From Clostridiales bacterium UBA7044 (GTDB lineage: Bacteria > Bacillota > Clostridia > Oscillospirales > Oscillospiraceae), in contig DLAP01000029.1 of the NCBI GenBank assembly GCA_002493965.1, forward strand, positions 18,670 to 32,469: a stretch of 13,800 nucleotides of DNA, in the 5' to 3' direction. Position numbers and translations under genes: made by a program. This document shows, piece after piece, positions 6,368 through 12,013 of the stretch; position 1 is the stretch's first letter, and each line of letters opens with the position of its first letter. The notes under the pieces were generated by a model. That model was not told the origin of the DNA. It saw only the letters and a list, made by a program, of their open reading frames with translations, and ran no database searches.

Positions 6368-7546
6368 ATGTATCGAATACGAGCCATCCCTTTCCTTACC
6401 GCCCTGGGCTGTGTCTTTTCCCTGGCCGGGACGGTGTCCGCCCTGGAGGTGGACTCAGACAGCGTGTACTGCTTCTCCGCCGAGGATTTTTCCCCGGAGG
6501 AGGCCATCTCCGGCATCTGCATCACCGATCTGCCGGAGGGGAAGGGCAGCGTTCTGCTGGGAACCCGGGTCCTTCGGGCAGGGGATATCCTCACCGCTGA
6601 CCAGGTGTCCCAGATGACCTTCGCTCCCACCCGGACAGAGGTGGATCAAAGCGTCCAGGTAGGGTATCTGCCCATTTTCCCGGATCATGTGGCGGAGAAT
6701 GTGACCATGACCATCGGCATCCGGGGGAAGGAAGACCTGCCGCCTGTGGCAGAGGATTCCGCTGTGGAGACCTATAAAAACATTCCCGTCAGCGATCACC
6801 TGAAGGTTACGGACCCGGAGGGCCAGCCCATGACCTACACCGTCACCCGTGCCCCAAAGCGGGGAAATGTGAACATCCGGGAGGACGGGGGCTTCACCTA
6901 TACCCCGAAGAAGAATAAGGTAGGAGTGGACTCCTTCACCTTCACCGCCACGGACCCCGCCGGGAAAACTTCCCGGGAGGCTGTCATCACCATCACCATT
7001 CTCAAGCCCACCGATGCAGCCCAGTATACGGACACCCTGGGTAAGGACTGTCAATTCGCCGCAGAGTGGATGAAAAACACCGGTATTTTCATCGGGGAGA
7101 CCCTGAGTGACAATGCCTGCTTCTCCCCAGAAAAGCAAGTGACCCGGGGAGAATTTGTGACCATGCTGGTGAAGGCCCTGGACATCCCCACGGACGCCGA
7201 CCTCACCTACACCGGCTACACCGATGAAATTCCCAAGTGGCTCCAGCCCTATCTGGCCGCCGCCATGCGCTCCGGCCTGACGGCGGGGCTGCCGGAACAG
7301 GAGGTCTTTGGGGCAAATGAGGTGATCTCCGGCGGGGAAGCCTCCGTCATGCTGTGCAACGCCCTGAACCTGGACGGAGCCGCGGAAGCCCTGGGTCAGG
7401 AGGAAGAAGATGCCGCCCCCGTCTGGGCACGGGACGCACTGGCCGCCCTGGCGAAGCAGGGAATCTCTCTGGATGGGGAAGGCCCCCTCACCCGGGGCGC
7501 TGCCGCTCAGGTGCTGTATCTGGCAAGCAAACTGAACCAGGCATAA
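6368..7546 (+). CDS. Exported surface protein with cadherin/Ig-like and three SLH domains
   Basis: This 392-aa protein has a signal peptide (residues 1-25, probable cleavage after VSA) and no internal membrane segment. Residues about 36-120 form an Ig-like module of the kind repeated in bacterial surface proteins (ISGICITDLPEGKG, then a G-L-A strand pattern). Residues 124-212 match a cadherin-like domain: VTDPEGQPMTYTV, GGFTYTPKKNKVGVDSFTF and TATDPAGK. The C-terminus holds three S-layer-homology repeats, about 223-274 (with FSPEKQVTRGEFVTMLVKAL), 282-335 and 350-390. SLH domains normally bind pyruvylated cell-wall polysaccharide, so the protein is probably wall-anchored with its Ig part outward. 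The ATG at 6368 has GGAGG 9 bases upstream; an earlier ATG at 6361 is out of frame. No clear -10/-35 pair was found for it in 6283-6353. Adhesion or structural function is inferred. Confidence 0.87.
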   Translation: MYRIRAIPFLTALGCVFSLAGTVSALEVDSDSVYCFSAEDFSPEEAISGICITDLPEGKGSVLLGTRVLRAGDILTADQVSQMTFAPTRTEVDQSVQVGYLPIFPDHVAENVTMTIGIRGKEDLPPVAEDSAVETYKNIPVSDHLKVTDPEGQPMTYTVTRAPKRGNVNIREDGGFTYTPKKNKVGVDSFTFTATDPAGKTSREAVITITILKPTDAAQYTDTLGKDCQFAAEWMKNTGIFIGETLSDNACFSPEKQVTRGEFVTMLVKALDIPTDADLTYTGYTDEIPKWLQPYLAAAMRSGLTAGLPEQEVFGANEVISGGEASVMLCNALNLDGAAEALGQEEEDAAPVWARDALAALAKQGISLDGEGPLTRGAAAQVLYLASKLNQA

Positions 7547-7552
7547 CAAAAT

Positions 7553-7590
7553 CCTGCCACGGGAAACCCCGTGGCAGGACGCATTTTATT
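7553..7590. terminator. Bidirectional terminator between SLH and DUF6440 genes
   Basis: CCTGCCACGGG (7553-7563) pairs with CCCGTGGCAGG (7568-7578) around the loop AAAC. T-rich DNA follows on both strands (ATTTTATT on plus; GATTTTGTT on minus). It lies between two convergent genes and can end both transcripts. Its right side comes within 8 bases of the DUF6440 stop. Confidence 0.82.
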
Positions 7591-7783
7591 CCTTTTCCCA
7601 GGTGACAGGGGTCACCACCGGCTTTCCGTCGGCGTTGAGGAGCGGGGTCAATCCGCCGGCGTAGCCGCTGGCATGGAATAAATAGTTCACACCGGTCCGT
7701 TTGTCAACCCATATCTCATTCAAGGAGCTAAAACCGCTGCCCTGAGAATAGATCTTGAGGAACCGTTCTTCCTTCTTTGCCAT
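7586..7783 (-). CDS. DUF6440 family small protein
   Basis: This 65-aa soluble protein fits the DUF6440 family: RFLKIYSQGSGF, EIWVDKRTGVNYLFHASGYAGGLTPLL and DGKPVV are the conserved stretches. No signal peptide, metal site or catalytic motif is apparent, and its function is unknown. The ATG at 7781-7783 is only 4 bases after the stop of the SPFH gene and has no good ribosome site of its own. It is therefore probably translated by coupling and is the last gene of the nfeD-SPFH operon. That placement hints at a link to membrane-domain biology, but the family also occurs elsewhere. Confidence 0.85.
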   Translation of the reverse strand: MAKKEERFLKIYSQGSGFSSLNEIWVDKRTGVNYLFHASGYAGGLTPLLNADGKPVVTPVTWEKE

Positions 7784-7787
7784 GAGA

Positions 7788-8708
7788 TTACTGCTTCACG
7801 CCTTCCACGATGCCGTTCGCCAGACCCACCAGGCCCTGCATCTCGCTGGGGATGATGACCTTGGTAGCCTTGCCATCGGCCACCTTCTCCATGGCCTGGA
7901 TGGCTTTCAGCCGCAGGACGGAGTCGTTGGGGGCCTTCTCGTTCAGCATCTCCAGAGAGTCAGCCAGAGCCTGCTGCACCTTCCGGATGGCCTCAGCCTC
8001 ACCTTCGGCCTTCAGAATCGCGGACTGCCGCTCGGCCTCTGCCTTCAAAATGGCGGCCTGCTTCTCGGCGTTTGCCCGGAGAATGGCGGATTCCTTCTCA
8101 CCTTCGGCCAGCAGAATAGCAGACTTCTTGGAGCCCTCTGCCTGCAGGATTGCCTGACGACGGTCACGTTCCGCCTTCATCTGCTTCTCCATGGAGTTCT
8201 GGATGTCCGTGGGCGGCAGAATGTTCTTCAGCTCCACCCGGTTGACCTTGATGCCCCAGGGATCGGTAGCCTCGTCCAGGATGGAACGCATTTTGGTGTT
8301 GATCAGATCCCGGGAGTTCAGTGTCTGGTCAAGCTCCAGCTCGCCGATGATGTTACGCAGGGTGGTGGCGGTCAGGGTTTCCATGGCCATCATGGGCTGC
8401 TCCACGCCGTAGGTGTACAGCTTGGGGTCGGTAATCTGGAAATAAATGACCGTGTCGATCTGCATGGTGACGTTATCCTTGGTGATCACGGGCTGGGGAG
8501 GATAATCGAGGACCTGCTCCTTCAGGCTGACCTTCCGGGCCACCCGATCCAGGAAGGGAACCTTAAAGTGCATACCCACGCCCCAGACACTGTGGAAGGC
8601 ACCCAGACGCTCAATGACGTAAGCCCGGGACTGCTGGACAACGGAAATGTTGGAAATGACGATAATGAATGCAATGACGATGACCACTAACAAAATGAAT
8701 AGACCCAT
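7788..8708 (-). CDS. SPFH/band-7 (stomatin, QmcA-like) membrane protein
   Basis: This 306-aa protein has an N-terminal membrane helix (residues 3-19). An SPFH/PHB domain follows (about 22-180), with QQSRAYVIERLG, VPFLDRVARKVSLKEQ and TKDNVTMQIDTVIYFQITDP. After it comes a long charged coiled coil containing five 11-residue repeats at 186-240 of the form AIL-x-AE-x-E-x-x-S. A small C-terminal domain ends in a Gly/Val-rich helix. Such proteins oligomerise into ring or cage assemblies on membranes and organise microdomains. The start has AGGAGGT 7 bases upstream. The gene lies 50 bases after an NfeD gene, the classic partner of stomatin/flotillin proteins. Its full-length SPFH plus short tail is closer to stomatin/QmcA than to flotillin (YqiK/FloT). 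Confidence 0.92.
   Translation of the reverse strand: MGLFILLVVIVIAFIIVISNISVVQQSRAYVIERLGAFHSVWGVGMHFKVPFLDRVARKVSLKEQVLDYPPQPVITKDNVTMQIDTVIYFQITDPKLYTYGVEQPMMAMETLTATTLRNIIGELELDQTLNSRDLINTKMRSILDEATDPWGIKVNRVELKNILPPTDIQNSMEKQMKAERDRRQAILQAEGSKKSAILLAEGEKESAILRANAEKQAAILKAEAERQSAILKAEGEAEAIRKVQQALADSLEMLNEKAPNDSVLRLKAIQAMEKVADGKATKVIIPSEMQGLVGLANGIVEGVKQ
7989..8153 (-). repeat. Five 33-base tandem repeats encoding 11-residue units
   Basis: Within the SPFH gene, residues 186-240 consist of five consecutive 11-residue units starting at A186, A197, A208, A219 and A230. All begin AIL and most continue with [QLRK]AE. The DNA repeats are imperfect. A hendecad periodicity suits a right-handed or near-straight coiled coil, as found in the walls of SPFH cages. 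Confidence 0.8.
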
Positions 8709-8731
8709 AATTTTACCTCCTGATTTTCTCT

Positions 8732-8755
8732 GAGAACTAGCCTGTTCTCTTTTTT
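8732..8755. other. Hairpin between nfeD and SPFH genes
   Basis: GAGAAC (8732-8737) pairs with GTTCTC (8744-8749) around a 6-base loop. The T run (8750-8755) is on the plus side only. For the minus-strand operon the T run is upstream as A6, so it does not act as a terminator there. It could influence mRNA processing or differential expression of the two genes. Confidence 0.4.
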
Positions 8756-8758
8756 GAC

Positions 8759-9214
8759 TTACTTAACTTCTGCGGGGACTTCCACTGCGGTGACATAGAC
8801 CTTGACGCCCTGGACCCGGTCTACCCGGACCTTTGCGCCTGCGGGGATGTCTTCTCCGGTGGTGCTGCGGGCGCTCCATTCCATGCCATTGACCTTCACC
8901 TGGCCCACCGCGTCCACGTTATCAATGGGACTGACCACAATGCCAACCGATCCCGCCATGGCATCCACATTGGTGGCCACCAGCTTGGGATTCATGTACT
9001 TGCGGACCAAGGGCCACAGCAGTGCCAGCAGTCCGGCGGACACAAGGACGAACAGCGTGATCTGAAGCCACACCGGCACTCCCACCAAGCTGCATAGCAG
9101 CGCTACCAGCGCTCCCACCGCGAACCAGATGGAAGCCAGGTGGATGGGGCAGGCGGCTTCCGCGATCAGAAACACGACCAACAGCACCAGCCAAATGATT
9201 GCAAGCAGATTCAT
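8759..9214 (-). CDS. NfeD family membrane protein
   Basis: This 151-aa protein starts at ATG 9212-9214, with AAGGAGG 9 bases upstream. A second ATG at 9230-9232 has a weaker site. Three membrane segments lie at about residues 3-21, 27-45 and 48-71. A C-terminal OB-fold domain (about 85-148) has the family pattern: G-x-G-I-V, GQVKVNGMEWSARS, AGAKVRVDRVQGVKVYV. NfeD proteins accompany SPFH proteins and are thought to help assemble or regulate their membrane complexes. This is the short form without the N-terminal ClpP-like protease domain. It is first in the operon nfeD-SPFH-DUF6440. Confidence 0.9.
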   Translation of the reverse strand: MNLLAIIWLVLLVVFLIAEAACPIHLASIWFAVGALVALLCSLVGVPVWLQITLFVLVSAGLLALLWPLVRKYMNPKLVATNVDAMAGSVGIVVSPIDNVDAVGQVKVNGMEWSARSTTGEDIPAGAKVRVDRVQGVKVYVTAVEVPAEVK

Positions 9215-9255
9215 ACGGTTTCCCTCCTTCATTTACTCTTTCCTGGGATGGGTCT

Positions 9256-9284
9256 ATCATATCAGATTTTTGCCCCCGGGTCAA
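9256..9284 (-). promoter_or_regulatory. Sigma-A promoter of the nfeD-SPFH-DUF6440 operon
   Basis: Minus strand: -35 TTGACC (9279-9284), exactly 17 bases, -10 TATGAT (9256-9261). Both boxes are close to consensus. The transcript starts about 35 bases before the nfeD ATG, consistent with the chosen start. Confidence 0.8.
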
Positions 9285-9621
9285 TTGACGAATGTCGCAA
9301 AACGCATCTTTTTTTGGATAAATTGCATTGTATTTTTTGGTCCGCAATCCGAAAACAGGATAAAATCTCCAAATTTTCTCAATTTCAGTATCTTTTTATC
9401 AAATAGACGTTTTTTCCCTTTCCGTTTTTGTCCGGGGGAAGGGAACCGTCGGTTTCCCAAGACGGACAGAATTTTATTTTACTCTTTTATCTTCTGCGTT
9501 TCCGGAACTTTCTTCCCAGGCAGATTCCGGAATTTGTGAAATATTTTTGAAAAAAGCCGAATTTCCGTGGAGAAATTCCGTCTTGCACGGAGAAATCTTT
9601 TTTTGAATTCTGTTTTTTCCC
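9285..9621. other. AT-rich intergenic region with three hairpins
   Basis: About 340 bases contain no credible gene; open frames here lack ribosome sites and family features. The DNA is visibly T-rich on the plus strand, unlike the GC-rich neighbours. Three inverted repeats occur. The first has GTCCG/CGGAC (9430-9434, 9463-9467) enclosing GGGAACC/GGTTTCCC. The second is CCGGAA/TTCCGG (9502-9507, 9525-9530), where each arm is part of the palindrome TTCCGGAA. The third is CCGTG/CACGG (9565-9569, 9586-9590). A T7 run follows the last (9598-9604), giving a terminator-like end on plus. A structured untranslated RNA is possible but no strong promoter was found. A weak candidate -10 is TAAAAT at 9361-9366. 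Confidence 0.55.
9561..9604 (+). terminator. Terminator-like hairpin with T7 tract
   Basis: ATTT-CCGTG (9561-9569) pairs with CACGG-AG-AAAT (9586-9596), with AG bulged, and CTTTTTTT follows (9597-9604). No recognised plus-strand gene ends here, because the nearest neighbour on the left is transcribed leftwards. It could end an unrecognised small transcript. The loop is long (16 bases), which lowers confidence. Confidence 0.4.
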
Positions 9622-9650
9622 TTTACTTTTTTAGGTTCCCATGTTATGAT
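9622..9650 (+). promoter_or_regulatory. Promoter of the FAD-dependent dehydrogenase gene
   Basis: -35 TTTACT (9622-9627), 17-base spacer, -10 TATGAT (9645-9650). Transcription from about 9657 would give a leader of roughly 120 bases, long for this window. Confidence 0.62.
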
Positions 9651-9656
9651 AACAAA

Positions 9657-9776
9657 GGCTAACGAAAATGAAATGTTTTCCGTAAACAGCGAGGCTTTTT
9701 CTGACCCGCTGGTTGCGGTTTTTTTCTGCCCGAAAGGGCGCTGCCCCTACTTCTGAAAGCAAAGGACGAACGCATT
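9657..9776 (+). promoter_or_regulatory. Long 5' leader with small hairpins and a T7 tract
   Basis: The leader holds CCGC-TGGTT-GCGG (9706-9718) followed by TTTTTTT (9719-9725), a minimal terminator-like shape. After it comes GCCC-GAAA-GGGC (9728-9739), a 4-bp stem with a GNRA-type loop. CAGCG (9687-9691) can pair with either CGCTG at 9707-9711 or CGCTG at 9739-9743, so two alternative folds exist. This resembles an attenuator layout. I do not recognise a known riboswitch class, and the stems are short. Confidence 0.4.
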
Positions 9777-11150
9777 ATGAATTACGATATTGCCATCATC
9801 GGCGCCGGCCCCGGCGGCATTTTCACCGCCTATGAACTGATTTCGGGCCGCCCGGATCTGAACGTTGCCGTCTTCGAACTGGGCCACGCCCTCCATAAGC
9901 GGAAATGCCCCATTGACGGGAAGAAGGTCAAAAGCTGCATCGGCTGCAAGACCTGCTCCATTATGAGCGGCTTCGGCGGGGCGGGGGCCTTCTCCGATGG
10001 CAAGTATAACGTGACCAACGACTTTGGAGGCACCCTCTACGAGTACATCGGCAAGGAAAAGGCCCTGGAACTGATGCACTATGTGGACAAAATCAATATG
10101 CGCTACGGCGGCGAGGGCACCAAAATGTACTCCACCACCGGCACCAGCATCAAAAAGCTGTGCATCCAGAATGGCCTCCAGCTTCTGGATGCCTCCGTCC
10201 GGCACTTGGGCACCGACATCAACTATCAGGTCCTGGGAAATCTCTACGATAACCTAAAGGATCAGGTTCATTTCTTCTTCGACACCGCCGTGGAGCACGT
10301 GGAGAAGGAACCGGAGGGCTATCGGCTTACCACCTCCGCCGGCGTATTTACCTGCAAGGACTGCGTCATTTCCGTGGGCAGAAGCGGCTCTAAGTGGATG
10401 GAGACGGTGTGCAGGGAAATGGACATTCCCACGAGATCTAACCGGGTGGACATCGGCGTCCGGGTGGAGCTGCCCGCCGTGGTCTTCTCCCACCTGACTG
10501 ACGAGCTGTACGAAAGCAAGATCGTCTACCGGACGGAAAAATTTGAGGACAAGGTCCGCACCTTCTGTATGAATCCCCATGGCATTGTGGTCAATGAGAA
10601 CACCAACGGCATCATCACCGTCAACGGCCACAGCTACGAATCCGGGGACAAACACACGGAGAACACCAACTTTGCCCTGTTGGTAGCCAAGCACTTCTCC
10701 GAGCCCTTCAAGGATTCCAACGGCTATGGCGAGTCCATCGCCCGGCTTAGCAACATGCTGGGCGGCGGCGTCATCGTTCAGCGGTTCGGGGATCTGATCC
10801 GGGGCCGCCGGAGCACGGTGCAGCGGATGGAGGAGAGCTTCGTCCGTCCCACCCTGAAGGCCACCCCCGGCGACCTGAGCCTGGTGCTGCCCAAGCGGAT
10901 TTTGGACGGCATCATCGAAATGATTTATGCCCTGGATAAAATCGCTCCCGGCACCGCTAACGACGACACCCTGCTCTATGGCGTGGAGGTCAAGTTCTAC
11001 AACATGGAAGTCTCTCTGGACGAGAACCTGGAAACCCGACACAAGGGGCTGTACGTCATCGGCGACGGCAGCGGCGTGACCCACTCCCTGTCCCACGCCT
11101 CCGCCAGCGGCGTGTATGTTGCCCGGCGGATTCTGGAAACCATGGCATAA
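9777..11150 (+). CDS. FAD-dependent dehydrogenase (COG2509 type)
   Basis: This 457-aa flavoprotein opens with the Rossmann dinucleotide-binding motif GAGPGG (residues 9-14) after DIAII. FELG (34-37) fits the end of the second strand. A cysteine-rich patch CPIDGKKVKSCIGCKTCSIMSGFGG (about 44-68), conserved in this family, follows; it may bind a metal or cluster, but that is not established from sequence. FSDGKYN and later VSVGRSGSKW-like elements (ISVGRSGSKW, about 198-207) continue the flavin domain. The C-terminus has GLYVIGDGSGVTHSLSHASASGVYVAR, the FAD-binding closing motif. The family is annotated as uncharacterised FAD-dependent dehydrogenases (related to the GidA/HI0933-type fold); the substrate is unknown. 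It stands alone, with its own promoter and a strong terminator. AAAGGA upstream of ATG 9777 is a modest ribosome site. Confidence 0.88.
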   Translation: MNYDIAIIGAGPGGIFTAYELISGRPDLNVAVFELGHALHKRKCPIDGKKVKSCIGCKTCSIMSGFGGAGAFSDGKYNVTNDFGGTLYEYIGKEKALELMHYVDKINMRYGGEGTKMYSTTGTSIKKLCIQNGLQLLDASVRHLGTDINYQVLGNLYDNLKDQVHFFFDTAVEHVEKEPEGYRLTTSAGVFTCKDCVISVGRSGSKWMETVCREMDIPTRSNRVDIGVRVELPAVVFSHLTDELYESKIVYRTEKFEDKVRTFCMNPHGIVVNENTNGIITVNGHSYESGDKHTENTNFALLVAKHFSEPFKDSNGYGESIARLSNMLGGGVIVQRFGDLIRGRRSTVQRMEESFVRPTLKATPGDLSLVLPKRILDGIIEMIYALDKIAPGTANDDTLLYGVEVKFYNMEVSLDENLETRHKGLYVIGDGSGVTHSLSHASASGVYVARRILETMA

Positions 11151-11170
11151 CGCCCTTTTTGAAAAGAAAG

Positions 11171-11210
11171 CTGGAGAAATCGCGATTTTTGCGGTTTCTC
11201 CAGTTTTTCT
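11171..11210. terminator. Strong bidirectional terminator between FAD dehydrogenase and DUF2085 genes
   Basis: CTGGAGAAATCGC (11171-11183) pairs with GCGGTTTCTCCAG (11191-11203), with one G-T pair, around a 7-base loop, and TTTTTCTT follows. On the minus strand the stem is followed by CTTTCTTTTC. It sits between two convergent genes, so it probably ends both. Confidence 0.88.
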
Positions 11211-11233
11211 TGTGTATACAGACGGTCTGTGTT

Positions 11234-11602
11234 TTACTTATTCCAGAGGCGCTTTCCCAAACGGAAGCCGTACCGGAACACCGCCAGCCAGCTGATGGCC
11301 AGCAGTGCGGCAAATCCGTAGCCGAACAGGATCCCCGTCAGCAGTCTGCGGAGATTGGTGCTCTCATAGGGAGTAAGCATCTGGCAAAAGCCATCCACAA
11401 TCAAAGGAACCATCATCAGCCCCGCAGCCCAGGCGGGTGGCAGACAAAACCAGCAGGAAAGGATCAGCAGGAGCATTCCCGCCAGTTCCCCGGTGCACCG
11501 TGCGCAGACGGGAAACTTCTTTCCGTGATAGTGAAAGGAGCGGTCATCCCGGCAGTGGCATCCGAAGAAAATCGGGAGCCATTTATAAAGCCATTGCTCC
11601 AA
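11234..11602 (-). CDS. DUF2085 family membrane protein
   Basis: This 122-aa protein matches DUF2085: the conserved N-terminal motif CHCRDDRSFHYHGKKFPVCARCTG (about 15-38), a membrane segment (40-62), the LIVDGFCQMLTPYESTNLRRLLTG region (67-90) and a second membrane helix (91-110). The invariant Cys, His, Asp and Arg residues hint at a metal or catalytic site at the membrane, but the function is unknown. The only start near the expected N-terminus is TTG at 11600-11602. It lies in the same frame as the upstream zinc-ribbon gene, just one codon after its TAA (11606-11608), and no proper ribosome site is visible. Translation by coupling, or rarely by readthrough of the stop, would fit. A terminator follows at 11171-11203. 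Confidence 0.85.
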   Translation of the reverse strand: MEQWLYKWLPIFFGCHCRDDRSFHYHGKKFPVCARCTGELAGMLLLILSCWFCLPPAWAAGLMMVPLIVDGFCQMLTPYESTNLRRLLTGILFGYGFAALLAISWLAVFRYGFRLGKRLWNK

Positions 11603-11605
11603 GCC

Positions 11606-11890
11606 TTACAGCCCGGCGGCAGCAATTCCCAGGACAGCGGACAGCAGATAGAACACAACCGACACACCGACGGAAACCAGGGCGCCGATGCCAGCGGCCT
11701 TTGCGGTCTTGGGTTTGGTGTCTTTCCAAACCAGGAACAGGATCAGGCCTACAATGGGAATGCAGCAGCCCAGGATGCCCCAGCCAAAGCCGCCATTGTC
11801 CGTAACGGTGGGCGTAGCGGCAACGCCGCAGTAGGGACAGACAACGGCGGCGTCATCAATCTGCTTTCCGCAATTCTTACAATATGCCAT
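11606..11890 (-). CDS. Zinc-ribbon membrane protein
   Basis: This 94-aa protein has an N-terminal zinc ribbon with CKNC (residues 4-7) and CPYC (18-21), a Thr/Gly linker, and two membrane segments (about 37-54 and 66-92). This arrangement is common in small Firmicute membrane proteins of unknown function (zinc_ribbon_2 type). The ATG at 11888-11890 has AGGAGG 8 bases upstream. The stop TAA is followed after one codon by the DUF2085 start in the same frame, so the two are co-expressed. Its promoter lies about 65 bases upstream. Confidence 0.88.
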   Translation of the reverse strand: MAYCKNCGKQIDDAAVVCPYCGVAATPTVTDNGGFGWGILGCCIPIVGLILFLVWKDTKPKTAKAAGIGALVSVGVSVVFYLLSAVLGIAAAGL

Positions 11891-11953
11891 AATAAAATCC
11901 TCCTATAAATTCTCTCTATTCTTTCGCAACCTCCGGTTTTGGATGCTAATTTA

Positions 11954-11981
11954 ATTTTAACATACCCGCCCGGAAAGTCAA
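11954..11981 (-). promoter_or_regulatory. Promoter of the zinc-ribbon/DUF2085 operon
   Basis: Minus strand: -35 TTGACT (11976-11981), 16-base spacer, -10 TAAAAT (11954-11959) preceded by TG at the extended position. It lies just downstream of the rqcH stop (12014), separating the two transcription units. No terminator for rqcH is evident before it. Confidence 0.65.
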
Positions 11982-12013
11982 GGACAAGATCAGACAGACT
12001 ATGACAAGCTTTC

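Noticed and set aside
6211..6630. N-terminal extension of the DUF559 frame by 140 codons
   Set aside because: It runs through the DUF559 promoter and the start of the divergent SLH gene; the ATG at 6210 has a strong ribosome site and begins the family domain.
6455..7549. 364-codon minus-strand open frame
   Set aside because: Mirror of the SLH protein gene; no ribosome site, composition typical of antisense GC-rich DNA.
7755..8690. 311-codon plus-strand open frame with leucine/glycine repeats
   Set aside because: Antisense shadow of the repetitive SPFH gene; the apparent repeats mirror its coiled-coil repeats.
9129..9539. 136-codon plus-strand open frame reaching into the AT-rich gap
   Set aside because: Begins inside antisense nfeD, has no ribosome site, and shows Phe/Arg/Ser-rich composition of non-coding DNA.
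9668..9685. Five-codon leader peptide in the FAD dehydrogenase leader
   Set aside because: No ribosome site and no run of a regulatory codon.
10254..11096. 280-codon minus-strand open frame
   Set aside because: Antisense to the FAD-dependent dehydrogenase, with no domain features.
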